Below are positions 47,326-58,349 of a DNA stretch of 64,000 bases, piece by piece. The stretch's first letter is position 1. Every line of letters begins with the position of its first letter. Both the position numbers and the translations under genes were made by a program. Origin of the DNA: Plutella xylostella (taxonomy: Eukaryota; Arthropoda; Insecta; Lepidoptera; Plutellidae); NCBI RefSeq assembly GCF_932276165.1, contig NC_064000.1, positions 2,418,001 through 2,482,000 on the forward strand, read 5' to 3'. The notes beneath the pieces were generated by a model, which worked only from the letters and a program-made list of their open reading frames with translations, was not told the DNA's origin and searched no databases.

Positions 47326-47604
47326 GGTGATAAGGCAGAAGGTCTACATTGAGCTATTTTATCAACAAATTCCACCGACGACAGTAAATAGTGATTGTGT
47401 ATGTGAAAAACATATGACATAAGCCTCACATTAGCTTATCAGTGCGAGCTTGCGTGTTGTGGCTTGTGTTGACAAAATACACTATTGCACCGACTGCACT
47501 GCACTTTGTTTGGAAATATTCTGTTAAGAGAGCCTTCAGACTTAGATATAAATGATTAAAACATCCCATAACACCCCACCTCTACCACTGAGCTCTTATT
47601 TTGA

Positions 47605-47826
47605 ACTAGCTGTTCCCGCGAGCTTCGCTTCGCCTTAAAAAGTTTTCCCGTGGGAATTCCGAGATAAAAAGTAGCCTATGTTCTTCCTCAGGGTCTAGAC
47701 CATATGTATACCAAATTTCATTCAAATACGTTCAATAGTTTTGGCGTGAAAGAGTAACAGACAGACAGACAGACAGACAGAAAGACAGACACACAGTTAC
47801 TTTCGCATTTATAATATTAGTTAGGA
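47605..47826 (+). repeat. Common moth repeat (CGCGAGCTTCGCTTCGCC type)
   Basis: It has a start like GAACTAGCTGTTCCCGCGAG, a (CAGA)n run at 47757-47790 and the end TTCGCATTTATAATATTAG. A reverse fragment of it is at 51436-51500. Confidence 0.65.
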
Positions 47827-48811
47827 TTAATTCTGTTAGAAGATTTGTGACTTTGTTCATGGGTTCAATGATTGTCATTAGGTTAAACAGACAGCAAACA
47901 AAATGCGGATGGTTTTTTTGCTTTTTCTTCTTGCATGTGAAACACCATCTAGTTCGCATATCGTTAATCTAAGGCTTGCACTGACTGCACCAGCCGCCAT
48001 GTTTGTTTGGAAACATTCTGGAAAGTGTCTGAGACAAACAATCAATCACATCTGTGTTATCGCATGTTATCTGTTGTTACTTACTATTTTTAACCCCCGA
48101 CAAAAAGAGGGATGTATCTGTGTGTGTGTAAGTCTCTGTCCTATTTTCGATTGGTTTTGTGTCCATTATTATCGAGTCTAGTATTTTATCAAAATCATTT
48201 GAGCCGTGCAAAAGTTATGCTACTTTTAGTGTTGAATGTTGGGGTTTGTTGACGTTCGTTGGTTATCTTGTTGAGTTCAATGATTTGTTTAGAATTGGCA
48301 ACTACCTTTTCCGCGAGAAGAACTAAGCGTTTTTCTGCTCTCCTATTTTAAGGCGGCGTTCCAGGTAGTTCTACACTACAATTTTTGTAGAGTATATAAG
48401 TCTACCAAACTGTGAAACCAAACCACAAACTATACCAAACAGATACGCCGCCTGCCACTAACGCAGCCTTCACACTGGGTAAAAGCAAGCGATGGAATGA
48501 AATATTTTCTTTTTGTATTCATTTTCACGATAAACGATTAGAACGACATGTCGTGTGTTTGCATAAGGGTTAAACACTCATATATCTAAGCGTATACACA
48601 AACAGTAGGCAAGTCTATCGACCGACTGTGCGGGGCTGCTCTTGCTTGCTACTCAGAGAGCTGTCATACAACCGGTTCGTTTCGCAACGAGATGGAGTCG
48701 CTGTGCGAATCACGAATATTGTCGACTCTAGTCCATAGGTAATTCGACGGCCATTTGTATGATATCTTGATCAGCGCCCCTGTCGACAACCTTAGATACT
48801 AATAAAGCGTA
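47827..48811. other. Upstream flank or intron, nothing recognised
   Basis: No exon with good borders. 45801-46683 and 47326-47604 are also empty. Confidence 0.4.
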
Positions 48812-48963
48812 TACAGGATGTTGAAAAAAGGGTACATACTAAGCCGAAACCTGTTTTTTTTCTTTTCGCGAATTTTGAGATTCTGATTTCAGTTTTGGGC
48901 TTAGATATACCATGCTGCACATGTAGGTTTCGGCGTAGTATACCCTTTTTGCAACACCCTGTA
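48812..48963. repeat. MITE family B copy
   Basis: The ends are TACAGGATGTTG and CAACACCCTGTA. The inverted sub-terminal word is TACTAAGCCGAAACC / GGTTTCGGCGTAGTA. Confidence 0.75.
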
Positions 48964-49242
48964 GAAACTCCAGCCAGTGAACTAGAGCCGACAATATTCG
49001 TGATTCGCACAGCTTGGTATTCCGTCAAGCTAGAGTGACTTCCATGAGGCTAACACGTGTTGGCCGCGAGCCATGAAAGCTGCGCTGTAGAATGTAGTTG
49101 ACAAGAGCAAAAAATATTTGCAAACAAATTGTCACTGTCTTTGGAAAACTTTGCGTATAAAACACGAAGGAATGTGCCATGAATCTCTGACAAGAGCCTA
49201 TATCCTTGTTGGTTAAAGTAACAGAACACACTGAACACACAC

Positions 49243-49395
49243 TTAGTGCCAATTTCTCCTTTCTCGGTTAGAGCATAACCAGGGAGTAGTGGTTAACTTT
49301 TGACACATCTGTCATGAATTTTATATAGAGATGACGTTTAATTTATAAATCAATCCCTGTCGGTTAGATAACCGACAATGGAGAAATTGGCACTT
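49243..49395. repeat. Foldback MITE (TTAGTGCCAATTTCTCC ends)
   Basis: The ends TTAGTGCCAATTTCTCC and GGAGAAATTGGCACTTA are almost perfectly inverse. The inside pairs less well. Confidence 0.75.
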
Positions 49396-51435
49396 ACTGT
49401 ATTACCACCAAAAAGTTTAAGCCATGTAGTTTTAAGGGTGTTGGACAGGGTTTTTGACGGATACGGTATTAGACAGCGCTAAATACGTTCTACATTTTGT
49501 GGTACGCCAGCTTTTTCGTAATCCAAAATCCAAATTTTTGATCTGGCTACCCAAATTGACCACAGTGAATCAGGGACAATCCCTATCACCGTCGTGAAAG
49601 GATTAGACAGTCTGACGATGACTGGCTGCGGGGAGTCTGCACACCAGGCCATGTAGCACAGGCCGCTATTAAGACGTGACAAGAGTTCTCCGTCACGCTC
49701 GCCCATGAGGCTGCGCGATGTGAGTGAGCGCGATGAAATTTTTTTGTCACGTCTTAAATGCGCCCCGTACTAGCCCTTCAGAACAGGATAATCAGAGCGT
49801 CTATAGAAACATAGAATAGAATAGAATACGACTACATACATACTTACACACTCACACTTATCATACCTGCCTTCTTTCACAGGGGTTAAAAGGCGAATGT
49901 TGCACACGTCATGAAGATTATAATATTCCATGACTAATGGTAATGTGACTAACATGATATACCTATCAGTCCATGCTATCAGCCCTGTACGTATAACCGT
50001 ACCCTATGTATAGGTTCATATCAATCATTGATTTAAATGAATGAATTTTCTTCAAGTGCAAGAGTCCTTAATGCACCGAGTGGGGTGAGAATATACTGTG
50101 GTTGCAGTAGGTAAAGACACTAAAACGACAAAAGTTTTTCATTTACTTGTTATACCAAGTGGGGCCTCTATCGAAAACTATGATTAAACTTTCACAAAGA
50201 GGAAAACTAATACTTTTTTTTTTTTTTATAAACCATTAAAATTTCACGAAGGTTACGGTTTAAACCCTTCTACGGATGTTACCAAACAACATATATAGTG
50301 CTTCTAGCGGTACCCATCCTGAAACCTTTACCACAGAATAATAACTAGTACCAAGCCTTTACTAAAAAAATGCGTCATCCATTCTCACAAGACGTTAGAC
50401 GCCCTGCCTTGCCGTCGTCTCGTCACAAAACTTGGCAACAGAACAAGACTATGTGAGTCTTGTGAAGTCTTTTCAGTTGTGAAATGCTTCCAATACCATC
50501 TGTGAGATTAGCATTCCGGATTCCGGCTTATGGCCAGTTAAAATATTTTATCCTTTTCTGTAGTAAGTACTTGAGATATTTTATACAATTTTGACGAGTT
50601 ATTTTTCAAAGCAGCTTATTTCCAACTAAGTAAAAAAAAAATGAATTTTCGACTAAGGTCTTATAAAAATTAACTTAACAATGACGATGGTATGATCATA
50701 GCAAAAACCAAAATGTCGAAGGCATCTGGTTGAATCTCCTTTTTGATTGGATCACAAACTCGTTCATTGAATTTATTAAATAAGCTCTTTTGAAAAATCA
50801 TTCCTCATTTCAAGTATACATAATAATTATAGGAATTGGTTTAAGTTTTCGATTATGGACACACAACACATAGGTACTAGTTATTATTATGTTCTGTGAA
50901 TTGCATTATTTTATCTTTACGTTATTAACTTAGGTACTTATTATGTTTTTAGAATAATTTTGTTTGGTGCTGGATCGCTCCCAACGACTATTACAAATTT
51001 CAAAAACCATATATTTAATCAAACATTTGACCCTTGGCTCCAACATCACAACCAACAACAACATTGATTTAACCTAAAGGATGTTGTTGATTTAAAATCA
51101 TCTCAATTACCATTTCCATACGCCATATAATAGAACTGAATGTATAAAGCCCTTTTCTAGGTCACCGCCCAGTGACCATATATTTAGATGTGATGCTACA
51201 CTATTAACCTACATACAAGAGATTAAAACCATTAAATAAGTTTTCGGGAGAGAAATAAATACGTAAACATACTCACTACCTTCGTTTAGTATTCATACAT
51301 TCAGGACCATGATAGCGATAAATTATATACAGATTCTAGATCTAGGCTCTGGTTTCAATACACCTCCAAGATAATCTAGATAATTTTAGTTATAGGTTTA
51401 CCGGCTAGCTACTTAGCTGTCCAATCCTAATCCTA
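49396..51435. other. Long AT-rich stretch, little seen
   Basis: At 49575-49660 a relic of the GTCGCTGACTGCCCGGTGTGCC repeat occurs. At 50720-50790 a relic of the 55-kb element arm occurs. Otherwise nothing. Confidence 0.4.
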
Positions 51436-51500
51436 ACTTAATATTATAAATGCGAAAGTTACTGTGTCTGTCTGTCTCTTGCGGGATCCGCTAGTTATTT
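51436..51500 (-). repeat. Fragment of the CGCGAGCTTCGC-type repeat
   Basis: AATATTATAAATGCGAAAGT followed by CTGTCTGTCTC is the reverse complement of the 3' end of the copy at 47605. Confidence 0.6.
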
Positions 51501-51924
51501 AATATGGCACTATGATAACCGTTTCCTACAGAGATAATATATAACCGAAAATGGTTGCTAGGCGGTGGATTTCAGAGCCGAATATCGCACCGTTTATCTT
51601 TTCAACAAGCTACTTATATAATTTAATTAAGTAAATAGAATGATAACCTAAACGTTTGAATTCCAAATCTCTCGAACGAACTTTTTCATTGCTCGCGAGT
51701 GTATGTGTATCACTTAATTGAAAGTTTTTACAAAATATTTATTTATTTTATTTGATACTTTATTGCACAAATATGAAATATAAGTGTACAAAAGGTGGAC
51801 TTAATGCTAAAAGCATTTTCTACCAGCCAACCTACAGGAGGTACAGAAAAACTAGTAGATATTTACGTTTTTATTAGGTAATATTTTTATGCGCTGGTAA
51901 ATGTTGCTTACTTTAATATTGCAG

Positions 51925-51990
51925 ACGGCTATAGATTGGCAAGTTGCTTGGCGACCCTCCTTGCGGGGTGAAAGACGCGGAGGGGACGAG
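51925..51990 (+). repeat. Left member of an inverted 60-bp pair
   Basis: GGCAAGTTGCTTGGCGACCC and CTCCTTGCGGGGTGAAAGA recur inverted at 53205-53270 with about 85% identity by eye. The two bracket the transposase remnant. Confidence 0.6.
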
Positions 51991-52432
51991 GTACCCAAGA
52001 CGACAGCGGGTAGCGGGAGGGGTAGCGGTAAAGGGCAACGCGTGCACTGCATGTCATTGTTACGGCAGTCTCGGCCGCGCAGCCGAGGCGGCCACATGTC
52101 TTATATAGTCTGTCATAATTTGAGTGCGACCCACATGAGATCATTGATCCTGAGACCATTAGTCTTGAGGCCTTTTTAATATTATCATTATATTATTATT
52201 AGGTATCTATAATTCGTCAACAAAATAACGTTAAAAACAACAAATCGTATAATGTCTCAATATAGGGGCTTCTTGTAGAACAGCGTACCGGACCAGTCAT
52301 GCTACGCGGCTAAAGGTTGGTACTGCGCAGTCAGATACGAAAAAGTAAACAACAAAGACGAAGAGTCCATATGACAGTGCGTCAGTTGTCAGTTCTTGTA
52401 ACTAGGAAAGCAACCAAAATTTATGTGATTTA

Positions 52433-52991
52433 ATGAAAGTAATTAATGAGCAAAACACAGAGAAAAATTACAAAATTGATGAAATTTTGAAAGAAAATGG
52501 TCATATCGTGCTTCGCCTACCCCCATACCACCTGGAATTAAATCCTATTGAACTTGTGTGGCGGTACGTGAAAGGCGAGCTCGCAAGAACGTCGATTGAC
52601 TCTAACTTAGATAAAGAGATAAAAGACTTAGAGTTGCTTTTCTCTAATTATTCGCCTGAAAAGTGGAGAAATTGTGATGACCATGTCATAAAAAATTAAG
52701 ACGAATATTGTAAATCTGATAGAGTATTTGACGATGTATTGGACAGGTATGTTATTGTTTATTTATAATTTAATGTAAATTAAACATAAAATATTATAGG
52801 TGTACACTGAACTAATATGACTGGCGTACTCTAGTACATTATACTTCAGAGGAGGTATAATGTTTTTTGGTTTTTGTCTTAGATTTATAATTGAAGTTAA
52901 TGAAAACGATGATGAAGATGAGGATGACGACGACGATGAACAAGTTCAAACAGAGAGTGAACATGAAAGTGACATGGAAATTGATTTATAA
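52433..52991 (+). pseudogene. 3' part of a DDE transposase gene with one intron
   Basis: The frame reads NGHIVLRLPPYHLELNPIEL then VWRYVKGELA, the conserved C-terminal block (with the final catalytic Glu in NPIE) of a Tc1/IS630-related DDE_3 endonuclease family common in insects. A TAA follows after 88 codons. Past this stop the same frame continues (DEYCKSDRVFDDVLD) to a donor GTATGT at 52747, and from an acceptor TCTTAG a second exon starts at 52883 with an Asp/Glu run (NDDEDEDDDDDEQ) and its own stop. The N-terminal two thirds are missing. The premature stop and truncation make it a pseudogene. The intron shows it was not retroposed. Confidence 0.75.
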
Positions 52992-53132
52992 AATAAAACA
53001 CTTTTACATAAATAAATTCAAATTGGTAGATATTCTGAAGGTAAACATTCAAATTTTATTGCTGTCAAACTATAAATTTTAAGCTAAATATGACATTTAC
53101 GGGAACACTCATAGAATAAAATTTTACTTACG

Positions 53133-53690
53133 TCAGAAATAGTTACAAGCTATCGCGAGATTAATCCGGGCACACTTTTCTACGTGTGTAGCATGTCGTG
53201 CTACCTCGCCCCCGCCACTTCTTTCACCCCGCAAGGAGGGTCGCCAAGTAACTTGCCACATTATAGCTTTTCCATTTAGGAGTACAGTGCTCCAAAATTG
53301 ATAATGCGCATAGAAATCTTTGACAGATCGGTTGTTTTCGATTATGTGACATATGATATTGACTCCTATTTCTTTCGAACAAGGTGCAAAATGCAAGTGT
53401 TTTTTTAAGGCTCTTACGATTTAATGATTCGGGTATGAAGATCTGCATGTGTATTATTAATTTTGGACAAGTGTAATTTGGTGCTATTGCCATTAGAACT
53501 TTGTCACTGTCACGACTATGTCTAAGTAAACATCCTTCTGTCTTGGATGAGGCCCCATGTCCTGCAATACAAGTATTTGTGCTAGTCGTTTTGTGTTTAA
53601 GGCTGTTTACAAAGTTCATCGACCAACGCTGCACGTATATCGGCATTCCAAAGAACTTAAGTACTGTATCAATACCGTTATCAAATTAGC
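53133..53690 (-). other. Unidentified coding-like remnant with a probable frameshift
   Basis: Two overlapping frames join at a run of seven A (minus strand) near 53402. The upstream frame has KVLMAIAPNYTCPKLIIHMQ, the downstream one EIGVNIICHIIENNRSVKDF. Composition is protein-like across the shift, but I recognise no family. It may belong to the same transposon as the remnant at 52433, on the opposite strand. Confidence 0.25.
53205..53270 (-). repeat. Right member of the inverted 60-bp pair
   Basis: It is the reverse complement of the word set at 51925, with GGCAAGTTACTTGGCGACCC. The same reading frame (WRPSLRGER) is open in both, which may be chance. Confidence 0.6.
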
Positions 53691-53779
53691 GAATGCAAAC
53701 TGAGCAATTCAGGGCAAACCAATTTCTGTAAACTGAGGCTGATTCGGAGAAAAAAAATAAAAATTGAGAGCTATTAAAA

Positions 53780-54063
53780 CATACATACACTCACGCCTTG
53801 TACTAATGTACTCCCTTTCGGGGTAGGCAAAGGTGCATTGCTGCACCCACTTTTCGCCAGAGCGTTATGTTAGTCCCAATGTAATAGGGGGCGGGCCTAT
53901 TGCCATTTTACGGGCACATCCAAGACCCGAGAACAAATATCTGTGTTTAAACAAATATCTGCCCCACCCCAACCGGGAATCGAACCCGGGACCTTCGGCT
54001 CAGTAGTCAGGGTCACTAACCACTACGCTATTCGGTCGTCTAACCACTACGCCATTCGGTCGT
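53780..54063 (-). mobile_element. tRNA-derived SINE with duplicated head
   Basis: The A and B boxes are kept (GGGTTCGATTCCCGG in reverse). The 9-bp target duplication CTATTAAAA is at 53771-53779 and 54064-54072. The first 24 bp of the SINE (GACGACCGAATGGCGTAGTG in reverse) occur twice at its 5' end. Confidence 0.85.
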
Positions 54064-54234
54064 CTATTAAAAATCTTGCAAAACTCAGGCTTTATACAGT
54101 GTGTTGTTTTTCGGACCCGACAAACTTTAAGGGTGGATTCTACGAGTAATTTCATCGAGAAGAAACCCCCATATGTGGGGGTCTAAGTTACTTAAATTAC
54201 ATTTTCTTCTTCTTTAAGAAAATCATATGTCGAG

Positions 54235-54366
54235 GTTGCCTGTAAGAGATCGCTCTCAGCGATAAGGCCGCCTATTAGTACATTAGTTCTAGTCTTCAAG
54301 TATTTTTTTGTATATATGATTGATTCATATGGTGTTCAATAAAGCAATATTCTATTCTATTCTATA
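54235..54366 (+). repeat. LINE 3' UTR fragment with ATTCT tail
   Basis: AGAGATCGCTCTCAGCGATA, AGGCCGCC, then TCAATAAAGCAATATTCTAT and repeated ATTCT. The same words, in reverse, flank the SINE at 27543. Confidence 0.55.
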
Positions 54367-54838
54367 CTAAATACAAAGGTTCGGTATTTTTAAGTGGCTT
54401 ATCTAGTTTAGAATAAAGAGCAATACTTTCTTTGTGTTTTACAATCATCATACACATTTATCTAGATACAGTGCATTGAACTTGCAAAGGTAGAGTTGAA
54501 GAACGGCTCATTTTAAAGCTTTGTGTGCGTGAAGTTAGTAGTCCTTAATTCTTAAGTAGCACGAGTTACTTTTGAACCACAATTGTTGTATTTAATCTTC
54601 CGTACACTGTACCCTTTGTTGGGTACTGACGAACCATGTGGCGATGACGTAAATGATACTATGTATTCAGGTTATGTAAACACGTTTAGACAGCTTCATC
54701 TTTTCTTTCTTTGTGGGTCAGTTGCACGAAATACGTTCATTTGGCAAATAGGTACCTGTATGTATGTGTTGAGGACCACAGATAGCGAAATACTGAGTAT
54801 TATTTCCATTCAAATGGCGTAATTTATTAAAACAATCA

Positions 54839-55082
54839 TACACTCACGGGCAATGAAAAAGTTCCATTGCGAAAATAACCTAACCTTACTCTTAAACGAA
54901 AAAAACTAACTTAATGACGCCTTCTGCGATATTTAAGTACATTTAAAGATGCATCAGAAATTCAGAATATTACCAAGTGAAAGAGTGAGTGAGTTTTAAT
55001 TTCTTATTAAATGATTTAAAAAATTGGGTCCATTTGGTGTCTGCATTTTGTAAGTGGAACTGTTTCTTTGCACGTGAGTGTA
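54839..55082. repeat. MITE family A copy (TACACTCACG ends)
   Basis: The ends are TACACTCACGGGCAATGAAA and TTTGCACGTGAGTGTA, imperfectly inverse. TA at both borders fits mariner-type target use. Confidence 0.75.
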
Positions 55083-55731
55083 TATATGTTGCAGGCATCT
55101 GGTTTAATCTCCTGTTTGATTGAACCGCTAGCCCGTTCATTGGATGACGCTATTCAGTTGTATGACTAGGCCGAACGTTGATTGTACAAGCGTCACAAAA
55201 CGTCCAACTAGTTAGCTGACTTAAAATCAGTCAGGTGGTGAATAAAACAAATATGGCGTCTAACAGCTAACAGCTGACACAAAAAGCACCTATATTGTTA
55301 GTTTTTTGCAAATAAATTAGCTTTAAAGTGCGTTATTTGTGTTAAAATAGTGTGACAACATGGATTTACCTATTATTACGCCGCGGGCGGATAGTTTCAA
55401 AGAAAAAAAGTGGCGAAACTGGATAATTATGAACAACAATATGAAGGTACGTTTATTGTTATTGTTTAGTTAATTTGTGAGATAAGAGCTTTGTAACATA
55501 GTCTTTTTGTTGACTCTTGTCTGTTGATGTTCACCCTAACCAGACATTACAAAATTGCTATACTATATCCCATTCAACGACTTCGCTGAATGACGTTCAG
55601 TCAAGACGTCGAACGTTACAATCAACGACTTCGAGTTGTCCTTTAGTCATACAACTGAATAGCGCCATCCAATGAACGGGCTAGTGGTTCAATCAAACAG
55701 GAGATTAAACCAGTTGCCTGCGACATATATA
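55081..55731. mobile_element. 651-bp terminal-inverted-repeat element carrying a first-exon-like segment
   Basis: The arms of about 90 bp (TATATATGTTGCAGGCATCT, GGTTTAATCTCCTGTTTGAT, ... TCAGTTGTATGACTA) recur inverted at the right end with few changes. The unique centre holds an ATG frame and splice donor (see separate entry). A decayed arm-like piece lies at 50720-50790. The element abuts the family-A MITE, sharing TA. I do not recognise the superfamily. Confidence 0.8.
55360..55446 (+). CDS. Putative captured first exon (29 codons plus donor)
   Basis: ATG follows GTGTGACAAC. The frame reads MDLPIITPRADSFKEKKWRN and then WIIMNNNMK, ending exactly at AAG|GTACGT. Thus an initiation codon, a basic peptide and a donor fall in the centre of a non-autonomous element. 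No acceptor or second exon was found inside the element. The parent could be the element's own transposase gene or a host gene; I cannot say which. Confidence 0.4.
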
Positions 55732-56382
55732 AAGGGGAAATAAGAGTCGAGTAGAGTACCTAAGAGTTTCCCTCTTGTATTTGTTAAGTACAGTCTGGGA
55801 GAAAGAAATCTAATCACTCTTGCGAAGTGGTCATTCGAGGAATGTACGTTCGAGTAAGTGAACCTAACACACTGGACATTCAAGGAAATAGATGAAGAAA
55901 GAAGTCTGGAGGGCTCCAGTGTGACAGTGACAATGCCACCTGACCTGATATCAAGCTGCGTACATTAAAAAACGCGTTAAAATTACGATATCGACCAAAG
56001 TAACATCTCATTTATTTCCAAACTGACGAAGACCATGCTTGTAAACAAAATAACCGTGATCAAAGGAAGCAGAGACTAAAAACTCTAGAACACATTTAAC
56101 AGTTGGTGAATAAATTATGTGCGGAACTAAGGATTGAAAAAAAGTACAAAAGTGAGTTAGTAAATCAGACACGTAGCGTCGCATAGTGTAGGTAGGTACT
56201 CACCGGTAGGTATGGCTCAAAGACTAAGCTAATGATTTGTTTTAAGTACTAAAAGACCGGAAGGTACATTACAATCACGAACAATAAAAAAAAATACTTA
56301 CAAAATAACGATATCAAAAATAATATTACATGTAATTTTGACTTTGATTTAAGTAATTACGTTTTTAGTAAGTAATATAATA
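55732..56382. other. Nothing recognised
   Basis: AT-rich, no frames or repeats supported. 54367-54838 is similar. Confidence 0.4.
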
Positions 56383-57097
56383 ATAATAATAATAATGCGG
56401 CAGGGCAGCTTGTGGCGAGCTGTTGGGCATTAGCGACCCCACCCACCCGATGCCGGGGAGAACCCCTGTTCCTCATCTCTGGCTTGCCTTTATTGGTTGT
56501 CCAGAGTGAACACTGACGAAGAACAGGATCTCCCACCTCTTGCTTGCCTTCATTGGCTGGCTTGAGTGGTGTACCGCTAGAGCATTTTGCTCGGAGGAAG
56601 GAAGTATATCCAGTAAGTGCTTGTAGGGGTCTTGACCGGCATCCGCGATTGCTCTGAGAGCCTTGGTATACCTCTCCATCCTCAGCACCTCATGCCATGT
56701 TGCCCCCTTGTTGCTACGTCACTGTAATGTGCTAGCGACTGTTTTGGGGGGCCCATTTAATGTGTGTGCAAGTCACCCCCTGCCTTTTTATCCGTATGTA
56801 AAACATATAGGTCAGGCAGGGGCCATAGTCCTTCCATAGTCCCAGTTACCCAGTCCATTTAGCACCCCACTCCATAACCCTGTATTAGTTTTTTCCATAT
56901 CCTGCAATAGTCCTGCACTAACCGGGGATTTTCCTTGGGTTTACTTCTATAGTTTACACAGGGAAAATCGTCGGTTGGTGTCACATTTCATATAGATTAA
57001 TGTTGTCAAACGGGCCTCTACATGTTGGCTTCGGCCCCATGCACGCCTTCCAAATGCCCGGGACCCCATGGTCCCGAGACGGTAACGACACAACATA
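56383..57097 (-). repeat. LINE-derived fragment with (ATT)n tail
   Basis: On the minus strand, GTTACCGTCTCGGGACCATG and CCCAACAGCTCGCCACAAGC lead to CCTGCCGCATTATTATTATT. It has GC-rich, non-intronic composition and a frame relic RYTKALRAIADAGQDPYK. This looks like a LINE C-terminal/3' UTR piece. A second (AAT)n lies at its other border, where the next SINE ends. Confidence 0.5.
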
Positions 57098-57358
57098 ATA
57101 ATAATAATAATAATAATATGTGGGGACATCTCACACACGGCCATCCGATCCCAAGCTAGGCAGAGCCTGTGTTATGGGTATCGGACAGCTGATATATCTA
57201 CACAAATACATAGATAGATAGATATTAAATATAAATATCAACACCCAAGACCCGAGTACAAATATTTGTCTTTAAACAAATATCTGCCCCAGCCGGGAAT
57301 CGAACCCGGGACCTTCGGCATAGCAGTCAGGGCCTCTAACCACTACGCCATTCGACCG
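57098..57358 (-). mobile_element. tRNA-derived SINE, reverse copy
   Basis: The head at 57358 has perfect A and B boxes; the (AAT)n tail is at 57097. It forms an inverted pair with the copy at 57474. Confidence 0.8.
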
Positions 57359-57364
57359 TCAATT

Positions 57365-57754
57365 CTGATGCACTGTTAAAAACGTAAGTAATTCAATATT
57401 GCAGACGGCATCATTAAGCTAGCCTTTTCCGTTGGAGTAATTTGGTGCTATTGTCACTGGAACTTTTTCATTGGCGGTCGAATGGCGTAGTGGTTAGTGG
57501 CCCTGACTGCTATGCCGAAGGTCCCGGGTTCGATTCCCGGCTGGGGCAGATATTTGTTTAAAGACAGATATTTGTACTCGGGTCTTGGGTGTTGATATTT
57601 ATATTTAGTATCTATCTATCTATGTATTTGTGTAGATATGTCAGCTGTCCGACACCCATAACACAGGTTCTGCCTAGCTTGGGGTCGGATGGCCGTGTGT
57701 GAGATGTCCCCACATATTTATTTATTATTATTATTATTATTGCTCACGAGTGTA
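57365..57754. repeat. MITE family A copy split by a SINE
   Basis: The left piece runs from GATGCACTGTTAAAAACGTA to GGAACTTTTTCATTG. The right piece is GCTCACGAGTGTA, after the SINE. Together they make the usual family-A right terminus. Confidence 0.65.
57474..57738 (+). mobile_element. tRNA-derived SINE, forward copy inside a MITE
   Basis: It has perfect A and B boxes, the body with TATCTATCTATCTATG and GGATGGCCGTGTGTGAGATG, and the tail TTATTATTATTATTATT. It is nearly identical to the reverse copy at 57098. Confidence 0.85.
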
Positions 57755-57758
57755 CCTA

Positions 57759-57932
57759 TACAGGGTGTTGTAAAAAGGGTATAATACTAAGCCGATCATT
57801 CTGAACAAAGTTTCTATGGAAAAGATTTTTTGTTTTCCGTGATTTTCCAAAATTCGTAGAACAAAGGTTGTTCAGAATGACCCCCTGAGTCACCAGATTT
57901 TGGCTTAGTATACCCTTTTTTCAACACTCTAT
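57759..57932. repeat. MITE family B copy
   Basis: TACAGGGTGTTGTAAAAAGG at one end and CCTTTTTTCAACACTCTATA at the other. GAACAAAGTTTCTATG / GAACAAAGGTTGTTC sub-repeats lie inside. Confidence 0.7.
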
Positions 57933-58108
57933 ATTTAAATAAAACGATGTTAAATGACTGTTTCGTCACACAGTCTCAAGGTACTTATTTACATAATAAT
58001 GTTACGTTATAGAAAAGGTGGGTCACTGAACCTATGACCTTGTCTTAATAGACGAAATTAGAATTTTATGAAATAATTAATACAATCAACTTTATAGTAC
58101 ATAAAATA

Positions 58109-58349
58109 TACAATCACGTGCAAAGAAACAGTTCCACTAAGAAAATGCTGACACCAAATGTCCCCAATATTTTTAAACATTTAATAGTAAATTTTATCAA
58201 AATATTTACTTTTAGTAAGTAGCTAATATTTTGATGTGCCGTTAAATGTTCTTCAATATTGCAGAAGGCGTTAATTAAGTTAGTTTTTTTCCGTTTAGGA
58301 GTCATTAAGTGCTTTTCTGACTGGAACGTTTTCATTGTCCGAGAGTGTA
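58109..58349. repeat. MITE family A copy, both ends present
   Basis: The ends are TACAATCACGTGCAAAGAAA and TTTTCATTGTCCGAGAGTGTA-type. The interior matches 29110 and 54839. Confidence 0.75.

Noticed and set aside
47732..47959. 75-codon frame with Ser/Val/Cys/Leu repeats
   Set aside because: It is a translation of the CAGA simple repeat in a dispersed moth repeat.
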